Part shown: positions 9,386 through 17,439 of the stretch, piece by piece | Position numbering within the stretch: position 1 is the stretch's first letter | How the letters are laid out: the number at the start of each line of letters is the position of its first letter | NCBI GenBank assembly: GCA_003030785.1 | Contig: PYVH01000008.1 | Coordinates: 1 to 57,222, forward strand | Direction of reading: 5' to 3' | Source: Marinobacter sp. B9-2 | GTDB lineage: Bacteria; Pseudomonadota; Gammaproteobacteria; Pseudomonadales; Oleiphilaceae | Length of the DNA stretch: 57,222 nt | Program-made: the position numbers and the translations under genes | The notes under the pieces: model-generated | Told to the model about the DNA's origin: nothing | What the model saw: only the letters and a program-made list of their open reading frames with translations | Databases searched by the model: none

Positions 9386-10972
9386 TTACGCCGCTTCGTC
9401 TTCGCTTTCATCCACGGAGTTGCGAATCAGGAAGTCAAAGGCACTCAACGCTGCCTTGGAACCCTCACCCATGGAGATCACGATCTGCTTGAAAGGCACG
9501 GTCGTCGCATCACCGGCAGCAAACACACCCGGGATGGACGTTTCATTGCGATCGTTAACGATAATCTCGCCGTGCTGGCTCAGTTCGATGTCACCCTTGA
9601 GCCATTCGGTGTTGGGCACCAAGCCAATCTGCACAAACACACCTTCCAGGGAGATATGATGCTGCTCTCCGGAGGTACGATCGGTGTAGTTCAGGCCATT
9701 TACCTTGCCGTTTTCACCGGTGATCTCCGTGGTCTGTCCGGAGGTGATGATTTCCACGTTCTTGAGGCTGCGCAGTTTCTTCTGCAACACATCATCAGCG
9801 CGCATCTCGGCACCGAACTCGATCAGGGTCACGTGGCCCACGATGCCGGCGAGGTCGATGGCCGCTTCCACACCGGAGTTACCACCGCCGATGACGGCAA
9901 CACGCTTGCCCTTGAACAGAGGACCGTCGCAGTGCGGGCAGTAGGCCACACCCTTGTTGCGGTATTCTTCCTCTCCCGGTACGCCCATCTGGCGCCAGCG
10001 CGCACCAGTGGACAGAACCAGGCTGCGTGCCTTGAGCGTTGCACCGTTTTCCAGCCGTACTTCGTGGGGCATGCCCGGGCGTGAGGCCGGAATCAGCTTC
10101 TCGGCACGCTGCATGTTCATGATATCCACGTCGTACTCCTTGACGTGCTGCTCCATGGCCGCAACCAGCTTGGGGCCTTCGGTATAAGGCACGGAGATCA
10201 GGTTCTCGATGCCCATGGTGTCTGCCACCTGGCCACCAAAACGCTCCGCCGCGATACCGGTGGAGATTCCCTTCCGGGCCGCGTAGATGGCAGCAGAGGC
10301 GCCGGCCGGGCCACCACCAATCACCAGAACCTCGAAGGCGTCTTTCTGGTTCATCTTCTCTGCGTCTTTCTCGCTGGAGCTGGTGTCCAGTTTGGCGACA
10401 ATCTCTTCCAGGGTCATACGGCCCTGGCCCCAGGGCTCGCCGTTCATGTAAACGCTGGGAACCGCCATCACTTCACGCTGTTCCACTTCATCCTGGAACA
10501 GAGCACCGTCAATGGAGGTGTTTTTGACGTTCGGGTTCAACACGCTCATCAGGTTCAGGGCCTGAACCACATCCGGGCAGTTCTGGCAGGAGAGCGAGAA
10601 ATAGGTTTCGAACTCGAAGCGGCCTTCCAGCGACTGGATCTGCTCGATCACATCCTGGGACGCCTTGGAGGGATGACCGCCCACCTGCAACAGCGCCAGC
10701 ACCAGCGAGGTGAACTCATGGCCCATGGGAATGCCGGCAAAGCGAACGCCAATATCGGTACCTACACGGTTGATGGCGAAGGAGGGACGACGCACATCAT
10801 TGGACTCTTCGGTGCGCAGGCTGATCTTGGAAGACATAGGTTCCAGTTCTTCCAGCAGCTCCCGGAGTTCCTGGGACTTCTTGCTGTCGTCATAGGCTGC
10901 GACCAGCTCGATCGGCTGCTGCAACTTGTCCATGTAGGCTTTAAGCTGTTCCTTGATATTGGCATCCAACAT
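9386..10972 (-). CDS. ahpF: Alkyl hydroperoxide reductase subunit F
   Basis: The 528-residue flavoenzyme transfers electrons from NADH to AhpC. The N-terminal tandem thioredoxin-like domain (residues 1-200) carries its CxxC in [11 protein letters not shown] (about 129-132). The FAD domain begins near residue 212 with [12 protein letters not shown]. The thioredoxin-reductase-type CxxC is in [11 protein letters not shown] (about 345). The NAD(P)H Rossmann motif [12 protein letters not shown] follows. The C-terminal GVFAAGDAT motif binds FAD. Length agrees with E. coli AhpF (521). A TTCTCC-complement (GGAGAA) sits just upstream of the ATG. In E. coli ahpCF is one operon; here ahpC is about 1.5 kb away on the same strand, with two plus-strand genes between. 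Confidence 0.97.
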   Translation of the reverse strand: MLDANIKEQLKAYMDKLQQPIELVAAYDDSKKSQELRELLEELEPMSSKISLRTEESNDVRRPSFAINRVGTDIGVRFAGIPMGHEFTSLVLALLQVGGHPSKASQDVIEQIQSLEGRFEFETYFSLSCQNCPDVVQALNLMSVLNPNVKNTSIDGALFQDEVEQREVMAVPSVYMNGEPWGQGRMTLEEIVAKLDTSSSEKDAEKMNQKDAFEVLVIGGGPAGASAAIYAARKGISTGIAAERFGGQVADTMGIENLISVPYTEGPKLVAAMEQHVKEYDVDIMNMQRAEKLIPASRPGMPHEVRLENGATLKARSLVLSTGARWRQMGVPGEEEYRNKGVAYCPHCDGPLFKGKRVAVIGGGNSGVEAAIDLAGIVGHVTLIEFGAEMRADDVLQKKLRSLKNVEIITSGQTTEITGENGKVNGLNYTDRTSGEQHHISLEGVFVQIGLVPNTEWLKGDIELSQHGEIIVNDRNETSIPGVFAAGDATTVPFKQIVISMGEGSKAALSAFDFLIRNSVDESEDEAA

Positions 10973-11095
10973 ATTCTGACTTCTCCTTTAAATCTCGAAA
11001 CTAAGTATTTGAATCAAATACGGTGGTCAATTGGGATAGGTGCAAAGATACGGCCCGGCAATCAGATGCTCAAATTAATTGACCCAAACTGTTTG

Positions 11096-11110
11096 ATAGG
11101 TCTTTGCTAT
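11096..11110. promoter_or_regulatory. Possible OxyR half-site upstream of ahpF
   Basis: ATAGGTCTTTGCTAT matches the ATAG-N7-CTAT arm of the OxyR consensus. It lies about 124 bases upstream of the ahpF start in the 259-bp divergent region shared with the DUF3581 gene. The second arm is not convincing. A site of the same form lies upstream of ahpC. Confidence 0.4.
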
Positions 11111-11231
11111 GCTGTTCTCATGGTCGATGCTGGAAGGTTGACCAATAGCGCATATCCACATCCAGCCTGCCGCAGTATCATGTTGTAACAAGGTCGCAAC
11201 ATCATTCTCTGGTACCCAGAATAGGCAACGC

Positions 11232-11987
11232 ATGTTTCTAGATCGTTTCCACTCCGTCCAGGACGGACACATCGTCATCTCCGCTCTGCAGGCCAGCCAG
11301 TTCGCCAAGGAGATCGCGGGAGACTTCAACCCCATCCACGACCCGGATGCCCGCCGTTTCTGCGTTCCCGGAGATCTGCTTTTCGCCATCGTGCTGGCGC
11401 GCTTCGGGCTGTCGGAAAACATGACCTTCCGGTTTCGCAGCCTGCTCGGCGAGGGAGTACCTCTCAAGTTTATTGAGACCGAGAACACCATTGATGTCTG
11501 TGATGATGCCGGCAAAGTCTATATTGAAGTGGCCCGCAGCGGGGCCAAGACCCAGGATGCACAACTGATTGAGGACATTACCCGCGCCTATGTTGCGGCC
11601 TCCGGCAAGAACTTCCCCCATACTCTGAAACCATTAATGGAGTCGAACGGGGTGATGTTCAATCCCGACCGGCCCATGGTGATGTACGAGAGCATGAGCC
11701 TGGCCCTGGATAACCTGGATTTGCCTTCACCGGGTCTGGAATTGCACAACGCCACGCTCGAGGCGGCGGGAAAGCGGGGCAATGTGTTTCTGGAATACCG
11801 CCTGACCGCCGACAACAAACCGGTGGGCGAAGTGACCAAACGGCTCGTATTAAGTGGTCTGCGGCCCTACTGCCCCGAGGCGATGGCGGGTGTGATTGAA
11901 GAGTTCTATCGTCTGAAGGCCCGTGGCGCCGACTATTTCAACAAGGACAACAGTGGAGACCACAGCAATGCCAATTCAGCCGGGTGA
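11232..11987 (+). CDS. DUF3581 family protein
   Basis: The 251-residue soluble protein resembles the gammaproteobacterial DUF3581 family, of unknown function. The N-terminus (FLDRFHSVQDG, then QASQFAKEIAGDFNPIHD) has a feel of the hot-dog/MaoC dehydratase fold, where a FNPIHxD-like motif is typical; this is an inference only. Its 3' end overlaps the following peroxiredoxin gene by 20 bases, implying translational coupling. The gene is divergent from ahpF. The position inside a peroxide-defence block is suggestive but does not prove a redox role. Confidence 0.78.
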   Translation: MFLDRFHSVQDGHIVISALQASQFAKEIAGDFNPIHDPDARRFCVPGDLLFAIVLARFGLSENMTFRFRSLLGEGVPLKFIETENTIDVCDDAGKVYIEVARSGAKTQDAQLIEDITRAYVAASGKNFPHTLKPLMESNGVMFNPDRPMVMYESMSLALDNLDLPSPGLELHNATLEAAGKRGNVFLEYRLTADNKPVGEVTKRLVLSGLRPYCPEAMAGVIEEFYRLKARGADYFNKDNSGDHSNANSAG

Positions 11988-12444
11988 TACCCTGCCAGAC
12001 GTCGAGCTTCAGGTGATGGGCGAGAAAGGTCCGGAGACAATTCGTACCAGCGAGCTCTTTGCCGGCAAAAAAGCCGTCCTGTTCGCCGTACCGGGTGCAT
12101 TCACCCCTACCTGTTCAGCCGCCCATTTGCCCGGCTTTGTGGTGAATGCCGACAAACTGCGCGCCAGAGGCGTCGACAGCATCGTCTGCACATCGGTCAA
12201 CGATGCCTTCGTGATGGACGCCTGGGGCAAGGCCCACAATGCCGAAGAGATCGTCATGCTGGCCGATGGCCTGGGCGAATTCGCCAAGGCTCTGGACCTG
12301 ACCCAGGACCGCACCGCCAATGGCATGGGCATTCGCAGCCAGCGGTATGCCATGATCGTGAACGACGGCAAGGTGGAGCTGCTGCATGTGGACCCAAAGG
12401 GGCTCGACCAGACCAGCGCCGAAACCATTCTCGAATCGCTCTGA
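11968..12444 (+). CDS. Peroxiredoxin, Prx5 type
   Basis: The 158-residue thiol peroxidase reduces H2O2 and organic peroxides. The Prx5 signature PGAFTPTCSAAHLPGF holds the peroxidatic Cys at about residue 49. No fused glutaredoxin domain is present, so an external thiol (GSH/Grx) is expected as reductant. The start at 11968 is chosen because GTGGAG lies about 10 nt upstream and MPIQPGDTLP is the usual N-terminus; a longer start is open but lies in the upstream gene. The start lies within the last 20 bases of the DUF3581 gene. A bidirectional terminator follows. Confidence 0.93.
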   Translation: MPIQPGDTLPDVELQVMGEKGPETIRTSELFAGKKAVLFAVPGAFTPTCSAAHLPGFVVNADKLRARGVDSIVCTSVNDAFVMDAWGKAHNAEEIVMLADGLGEFAKALDLTQDRTANGMGIRSQRYAMIVNDGKVELLHVDPKGLDQTSAETILESL

Positions 12445-12464
12445 GCGATAGCTTTTCTCCAGAC

Positions 12465-12495
12465 ACAAAAAACCCCGGAAAATCCGGGGTTTTTC
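12465..12495. terminator. Bidirectional terminator between prx and ahpC
   Basis: A perfect 9-bp stem AACCCCGGA / TCCGGGGTT (12471-12479, 12483-12491) with an AAA loop is flanked by A-run on the left and T-run on the right, so it can terminate both convergent genes. Confidence 0.92.
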
Positions 12496-12521
12496 GTTCA
12501 TAAGCTTTCCGGAAGGATAGC

Positions 12522-13085
12522 TTAGATCTTGCCAACCAGGTCCAGAGACGGAGCCAGTGTTTCTTCGCCTTCTTTCCACTTGGCCGGGCATACTTCGCCG
12601 GGATGGTTGCGAACGTACTGGGCCGCTTTAACCTTGCGCATCAGGTCGTCTGCATCACGGCCGATACCTTCGGCAGTGATTTCCATCGCCTGGATAACAC
12701 CATCCGGATCGATCAGGAAAGTAGCACGGTCTGCCAGGCCCTGGCCTTCACGCATAACACCGAAGTTGTTGGTGATGGTGCCGGTCTGGTCGCCTACCAT
12801 GTAGTACTGGATCTTGCCGATAGTTTCAGAGCTGTCGTGCCATGCCTTGTGGGTGAAGTGCGTGTCGGTGGACACGGAGAACACTTCAACGCCCAGCTTC
12901 TGCAGCTCTTCGTACTTGTCTGCAACGTCGCCCAGCTCGGTCGGGCAAACGAAAGTGAAGTCGGCCGGGTAGAAGAAAAATACCGCCCACTTGCCTTGTA
13001 CGTCGGCTTCGCTGATTTCAACGAACTCGCCGTTTTTGAAAGCGGTGGCGTTGAACGGTTTGATCTCGCTGTTAATAATGCCCAT
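12522..13085 (-). CDS. ahpC: Alkyl hydroperoxide reductase subunit C (AhpC)
   Basis: The 187-residue typical 2-Cys peroxiredoxin is the peroxide-reducing partner of AhpF. The peroxidatic Cys lies in [11 protein letters not shown] (residue about 47) and the resolving Cys in [10 protein letters not shown] (about 166); the GGxG-like and C-terminal segments of the decameric class are present. The ATG at 13085 has AAGGAG 7-8 nt upstream and gives the normal [11 protein letters not shown] start; nine extra codons upstream are open but unlikely. Codon use is strongly biased to preferred codons, as expected of a highly expressed gene. Confidence 0.97.
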   Translation of the reverse strand: MGIINSEIKPFNATAFKNGEFVEISEADVQGKWAVFFFYPADFTFVCPTELGDVADKYEELQKLGVEVFSVSTDTHFTHKAWHDSSETIGKIQYYMVGDQTGTITNNFGVMREGQGLADRATFLIDPDGVIQAMEITAEGIGRDADDLMRKVKAAQYVRNHPGEVCPAKWKEGEETLAPSLDLVGKI

Positions 13086-13177
13086 TAAAGAACTCCTTGT
13101 TGATGGATTCAAACGTTAATGAATTGATGGCGCATAAGTTACGGATATCGACGATGCGGATAAAATTGATAATTCCC

Positions 13178-13210
13178 AAACCAGAGATAGGAAAAACCTA
13201 TCTCTGGTTT
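13178..13210. repeat. Perfect 14-bp inverted repeat upstream of ahpC
   Basis: AAACCAGAGATAGG (13178-13191) and its exact complement (13197-13210) flank an AAAAA loop. The centre reads ATAGGAAAAACCTAT, an ATAG-N7-CTAT arm as in OxyR sites (13187-13201), about 100 bases before the ahpC start. It could equally end transcription of the remnant gene at 13251-13416, although a clear T-run is lacking on the minus strand. Confidence 0.6.
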
Positions 13211-13250
13211 CCGGCCGGGAATTTCCTTCCGCCACCCCGTTTATGGGGCC

Positions 13251-13416
13251 TTAGCCCGCCAGTTCAATCTTTCCGAAGTCCAGAATATTCTCTTTCGGTG
13301 ACGCTTTAATGGCAGCGACTTCTGCCCGCTTCGTAGATAACCTGAGCGCTGGCCGGGTTCGCCATGCGCTCCCGCAGTTCTTTGCCGAGTTGATTCGGTA
13401 GATACCGCAGGGCCAC
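13251..13416 (-). pseudogene. Small frameshifted gene remnant
   Basis: Two minus-strand frames join into one sensible peptide if one G is removed from a GGG near 13326. The first frame (GTG at 13416) reads LPNQLGKELRERMANPASAQ and on to VIYEA. The second (stop at 13251) continues AEVAAIKASPKENILDFGKI and then ELAG. As written, the first frame ends in RSRCH at 13306. The joined product would be about 54 residues. No family recognised. A sequencing error, or a real frameshift in a decaying gene, would look the same here. Confidence 0.35.
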
Positions 13417-13460
13417 ACTAGTATGGCCCTGAAGTGGCGACAGGAAGGATAAGCGAAGTA

Positions 13461-13673
13461 TCAGCTATGGCGGCGGTAATCGGGATCTGTCCAGCACACG
13501 GGAAGCGCTTCGCCGGAGGGAAAAGCCAGTTCGGATTTCTCATAAGATTCAGGGTCCTGCGCCTCCTCCCCGTAATGGAGGCTGCCGCGCACTTGCTCGA
13601 TATGGGGATCAAACAATGCCTGGGTATCCAGTACTTCAATCAGGTGCCCGGTTGCTTTTTCAGCGACAAACAT
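13461..13673 (-). CDS. Small conserved-looking protein of unknown function
   Basis: The 70-residue soluble peptide has a compositionally normal sequence (MFVAEKATGHLIEVLDTQ at the start, then a GEEAQDPESY segment and FPSGEALPVCWTDPDYR near the end). It resembles a group of short gammaproteobacterial proteins sometimes loosely labelled acetyltransferase, but no catalytic motif is visible. The start is ATG at 13673. The frameshifted remnant lies just downstream on the same strand and both may have formed one unit. Codon choice is coherent in this frame only. Confidence 0.5.
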   Translation of the reverse strand: MFVAEKATGHLIEVLDTQALFDPHIEQVRGSLHYGEEAQDPESYEKSELAFPSGEALPVCWTDPDYRRHS

Positions 13674-13914
13674 AGCGGCCTCCGTGGGACAGAATTGATC
13701 CCTTAAACGTAGCAGAGATAATGGGATCCAGACAGAAGCCCCTCATTAACAGGGATCGCCACGGAGCCACAGCCCGGCATTGGAAAATTCGGAATCTGAG
13801 ACATTTCGCTACATTAAATATCGGTTGTCGGGTTTTCTGGGGGGAAAAGGTTGTTAAGCTGAGCTTTACGATAAAAAGAAAAGCCTGATGGCGATGTAAC
13901 GGGGTTTACGGTTT

Positions 13915-14520
13915 GTGATCCTCCGCAATGCTCTGCGTATCCTTGTTCTGCTCCTGGCCTCATGCGTGTTCCAGTTTGCCCACGCGGATGCCGGCCCGGT
14001 TACGCTCGTCCCTGACGAACCGATTGAAAGCCATTTCCAGTACTGGGAAGACACCGGTGCCGACGCAACACTGGCCGATGTTCGCGCCCTTCCCCGACCC
14101 GCCTGGCAAGCCAGACCGTCCGGCAAGGCCACCTTCGGAATCACCGACTCTGCCTACTGGTTGCGCGTTCAGGTGCGAAACCAGACCGACCATGACCAAC
14201 TGCTGATCGCCGAGCTGGCCATCAAACCCGGCCCTCGCTTCGGCGTCGCGAGCTACCCCGAGCACTGGAAAAAAGCGGCCCTGCTGCAGGATATCCATAC
14301 CAGCAAAAGCGCCAGGATGATCGTGGAGACGGCCATCAGCATGGGTCATGGACTGGGATTTCAGGTAGTAGCAAAAGGCGTGGAAACAGAGCAGGCGGCC
14401 AGTCTGTTGGGTAGTATGGGGGCCGACCTTCTTCAAGGCTATTGGGTCTGCCGACCGAAGTCGCTGAACGATCTCAAGACTTGGCTGGAAACTGACAGAA
14501 AGGCTGCCAGCCTGGAATGA
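13915..14520 (+). pseudogene. Collapsed 7TM-DISM / GGDEF / EAL receptor (in-frame internal deletions)
   Basis: A 201-codon open frame joins three pieces of a large membrane cyclic-di-GMP enzyme. Residues 1-26 are a signal peptide. Residues about 28-105 match a 7TMR-DISMED2 periplasmic sensor domain (DSAYWLRVQVRNQT). Residues about 108-125 (RFGVASYPEHWKKAALLQ) look like the extreme C-terminus of a GGDEF domain. Residues 126-185 are the last third of an EAL domain (MGHGLGFQVVAKGVETEQ, LLQGYWVCRP). All seven membrane spans, the GGDEF active site and most of the EAL domain are gone, and the EGVE-type motif reads KGVE. The start would be GTG. The frame is preserved across both junctions. It is probably non-catalytic; whether a protein is made is unknown. 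Confidence 0.75.
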
Positions 14521-14566
14521 CTCCCTTAATTCGGCAACCCAGGCGCACTACCACTGACAATACCGC

Positions 14567-15049
14567 TCAAAGCCAGCGGCGAACGCCAGTGCAGTACCTT
14601 GTGAAGGCGCCATCGAATTTTTCCCGCATGAACCGCTCCTCCGGCACTATCTGGAAGCGGTTCATGTAGAGGACAAAGACCGGCAGGAAAAGCAGGGCCG
14701 GCACGTTGCCAAGCCAAAGCCCCCAGGCGCACAGCACCATCAGAAAACCGAGGTACATCGGGTTCCTGCTGTATCGATAGATACCAGAAACCACGAGACT
14801 TTCGGACTGCTCCGGCACCCTTGGGTCGACCGTTGTTCCTGCGGTCCTGAAGGCCAGCACACCCAGGATAGCGACGAGAACGCCAAGCAATGCGATGCAG
14901 GAGGACAGCCAGACCGCACCTGGAAGGTCAAAAGAAAGAGTGGGGAACAGAGCTGAAACACCCCACATCCCGGTGGCCACAATCAAAGCCAAAACAACTG
15001 GGGGCACTTTCAGCTCCAGCATTTTCAAACCATTCAAGTCAGTTGTCAT
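14567..15049 (-). CDS. Isoprenylcysteine carboxyl methyltransferase-like membrane protein
   Basis: The 160-residue integral membrane protein has about four to five hydrophobic segments and the C-terminal SAM-binding signature of the ICMT/PEMT family: YRYSRNPMYLGFL, then a PEERFMREKFDGAFTRYC block with the typical E-E and R-Y positions. In bacteria these enzymes methylate small lipidic or isoprenoid acceptors; the substrate here is unknown. It stands alone, convergent to the collapsed receptor, with a 150-bp region before the DUF4398 lipoprotein on the opposite strand. Confidence 0.85.
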   Translation of the reverse strand: MTTDLNGLKMLELKVPPVVLALIVATGMWGVSALFPTLSFDLPGAVWLSSCIALLGVLVAILGVLAFRTAGTTVDPRVPEQSESLVVSGIYRYSRNPMYLGFLMVLCAWGLWLGNVPALLFLPVFVLYMNRFQIVPEERFMREKFDGAFTRYCTGVRRWL

Positions 15050-15201
15050 ATTTCTTTAAAAGCCCCTTTCTGTGTGGTCAATGAACCGATAGCAAACTGA
15101 CTGCCGTAGGCCTATACTCAAACCAGCGCATTTTACATTATTTTACAATGTGGCTAGTGCCGTCGCGCTGCGGATCATGTTGTGAACCAGGGAGTTCCTA
15201 T

Positions 15202-15579
15202 ATGAAACCGCACCTTTCACTGACACGCATTCTGACTACCCTCGCGCTGGCGACCCTCCTAACCGCCTGTGCCGGACCGGGACCAAAGCCCGATAGCGAA
15301 CTGCAATCCGCTGAATCCTCCATCAAACAGGCCGAAGCTTCGGACGCTCGACGATTCCAGCCCGTATTGCTGAATGAAGCAATGAACAAAGTAGCCGATG
15401 CTCGCGCTCTTATTGATGAAGAAGAATACACCGAGGCCAGACGCTTGCTGGAGCAAGCCGAGGTTGATGCCCAACTGGCAGGCGCTAGCTCTGAAACCGA
15501 AAAGGCCCAACGAGCGGTTGCAGAGATCAACAACAACATTGAGAACCTCCACCAACAGCTGAACTCGAATCAGCAGTAG
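15202..15579 (+). CDS. DUF4398 lipoprotein
   Basis: The 125-residue lipoprotein has a signal peptide and lipobox LLTAC (Cys at about residue 23). After a PG-rich linker the mature part is a charged, alanine-rich helical domain typical of DUF4398 (residues about 35-125), likely a helical hairpin or coiled coil. The start at 15202 is chosen because GGGAG lies about 10 nt upstream; the longer frame has no signal-peptide logic. The next gene, 24 bp downstream, encodes a DUF4398-OmpA fusion, so the two are probably one operon forming an envelope assembly tethered to peptidoglycan. Confidence 0.85.
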   Translation: MKPHLSLTRILTTLALATLLTACAGPGPKPDSELQSAESSIKQAEASDARRFQPVLLNEAMNKVADARALIDEEEYTEARRLLEQAEVDAQLAGASSETEKAQRAVAEINNNIENLHQQLNSNQQ

Positions 15580-15603
15580 GCTCGGCGAAAGGAGACACGC
15601 CAA

Positions 15604-16410
15604 ATGAACGCTACATTATCAATCGGTTTCTCGGTCGGGTTGTCCATACTGATAGCTGGCTGTGCCAGCACCCCCAAACAGAATGCCAGCATTGACGAAG
15701 CCAGATCCGCTTACATGGCAATAGAGCAAGATCCAAACGTCGCACGCAGTGGTGCTGCACAACTGCGCCAAGCCAAACTTGAACTGGATCGAGCCCAGTC
15801 GCTGCTGGAGGATGGCGCTGACATAAACCGCGTCGAACATGTCGCCTATCTGGCACAGCGTCACGCCGAGATAGCCCTGCAACAGGGAAAGCGTGCGGAT
15901 CTGGAAGAAGAGATCAGTTCTGCGGAAGAGCGCCGCAAGCAGCTCATGTTGCAAATGAAGTCCAATGAGGCGAGTGAAGCTCGTATGGAAGCCGAAGCCC
16001 TGCGAGCTGAAATGGCGGCGCTAAAAGCTGAGAAAACCGAGCGTGGCATGGTTCTTACGTTGGGTGACGTGTTGTTTGATCTGAACGAGGCCGACCTGAA
16101 AGCCTCAGGTAAACGCACCGTGGAACGGCTGGCTGAATTCATGGAGCAGTATCAGGAACGCCGGGTACGCATTGAAGGCTACACGGACAGCACGGGCGCC
16201 GCCGAGTACAACCAGGGATTGTCGGAGCGACGCGCCATGGCTGTTCGGAGCGAGCTGATGAATCAGGGAATACCCGGCAGCCGGATTGAAGTCGAAGGCT
16301 ATGGCGAGGCCTACCCCGTTGCCACCAACGACACCAGTGCAGGCAGACAACAGAACCGACGGGTAGAGATCGTCATTTCGGATGAATCCGGCAGTATCAG
16401 TACCCGATAA
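15604..16410 (+). CDS. OmpA-family lipoprotein with N-terminal DUF4398 domain
   Basis: The 268-residue outer-membrane lipoprotein has lipobox IAGC (Cys at about residue 19), a DUF4398 helical domain (residues about 25-110), a coiled-coil stretch rich in Glu/Ala (about 95-150), and an OmpA C-terminal peptidoglycan-binding domain (about 150-262) with the signature GYTDSTGAAEYNQGLSERRA and the closing NRRVEI. It should bind diaminopimelate in the wall. It is preceded by an AAGGAGA ribosome site. Domain content and its partner suggest envelope integrity; no specific process is indicated. Confidence 0.9.
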   Translation: MNATLSIGFSVGLSILIAGCASTPKQNASIDEARSAYMAIEQDPNVARSGAAQLRQAKLELDRAQSLLEDGADINRVEHVAYLAQRHAEIALQQGKRADLEEEISSAEERRKQLMLQMKSNEASEARMEAEALRAEMAALKAEKTERGMVLTLGDVLFDLNEADLKASGKRTVERLAEFMEQYQERRVRIEGYTDSTGAAEYNQGLSERRAMAVRSELMNQGIPGSRIEVEGYGEAYPVATNDTSAGRQQNRRVEIVISDESGSISTR

Positions 16411-16501
16411 CCGGTTCGGACAAACCGACCCCGGCCATTGGAGACAGGGACCTCGCGGATCAGAAGGCTTTGCCACCAGCGGCCTTGCGATTCGACTGCT
16501 T

Positions 16502-17275
16502 CTAGCGCTGGGCCGCTTTTAGCGCAGCTCCCAGTGCATTGAAGTAAACCCCGAAGGCACAGTTGATCCGGTTGCGCTGATCCCCTATCGGGTACAAACC
16601 CATTCTGGCCTCTTCCGTTTCCCGGGTTCCGCTCACCAGGAAGGCATTCTTCAGGTCTGCATCCTGCACAAACGCTTCAAACGCCCGGGCGCATAGCTCT
16701 TCGGGGAGGCTGAAATACTGGACGCCTGCCGCCTTGTCGGCCTTCACCGAGCATCGAAACAGCTCGCTCGGCTCTGCGCCTTTTTCATCCAGGAGGATCG
16801 CCTTGAAACAGGCCTGCAGACGATCGTTCAACGGATGCCTGATCGCATCGTCGCGGCCAAGCCAGAGTTTTGAAGCAAACTGGCCTCTTTGGGCCTCGCC
16901 GAAAAGCTTCTCACCAATGTAATGGTCGAAGGCGTGAAACCACTCATGGGCAATGCTGCCTGGGCCGGCATTCTTGGCCAGTGAGAAACTGCGGGTGGCA
17001 GGCGTGTAATGGGCCGATACACCCGGCCGACCGCCAATGCCGTACTGCAAAGCCAGGGTGCCGCGCAGGGAAACCAGCGACTCGGTGCCGCCAAGAATGG
17101 TCATCAGGTCGCACAGGGCATCGTAGAACAGCGACGCACTGCGCTGTTTCTCCGGCTCTGTGACCCAGCGGCCAATCTCGATGGAACGGAACTGGAAACG
17201 ACGGCGGACGTCGAGAAATGTTACCGGCGCTCCGGCACGATGGTCCGGGCCCCGACGGTAAAAGGATCTGGTCAT
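16502..17275 (-). CDS. CLCA_X-family protein with HExxH-like zinc motif
   Basis: The 257-residue soluble protein carries HEWFHAFDHYIGE at residues about 113-125, a gluzincin-like HExxH arrangement preceded by a helix (KNAGPGSIAHEW). This resembles the large-polyvalent-protein/CLCA_X metalloprotein group found in many gammaproteobacteria. A possible third ligand lies further on, but it is not certain. No signal peptide. It is convergent with the OmpA gene and divergent from the molybdopterin oxidoreductase. Substrate and role are unknown. Confidence 0.7.
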   Translation of the reverse strand: MTRSFYRRGPDHRAGAPVTFLDVRRRFQFRSIEIGRWVTEPEKQRSASLFYDALCDLMTILGGTESLVSLRGTLALQYGIGGRPGVSAHYTPATRSFSLAKNAGPGSIAHEWFHAFDHYIGEKLFGEAQRGQFASKLWLGRDDAIRHPLNDRLQACFKAILLDEKGAEPSELFRCSVKADKAAGVQYFSLPEELCARAFEAFVQDADLKNAFLVSGTRETEEARMGLYPIGDQRNRINCAFGVYFNALGAALKAAQR

Positions 17276-17439
17276 GGCGCTATTGTACGATGAAAATCAG
17301 CACTGTCTTTCAGACGCCAAGAGAAACACCTTTTGGCGGGATCGACCGGTTTTATGTGAATTATGACCGTCTGATTTTTCGCCGGCTTGTGCCACACTGC
17401 CAGAACCAATAATGACAATATACGGACCGAGTGTTTGCC

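Noticed and set aside
13674-13914. Possible gene or tRNA in the gap before the collapsed receptor
   Set aside because: No cloverleaf, no start with ribosome site, and stops in all frames; treated as decayed DNA.
16411-16501. Terminator between the OmpA gene and the CLCA_X gene
   Set aside because: Only a 5-bp CGGTT/AACCG stem and no T-run; below a reportable level.
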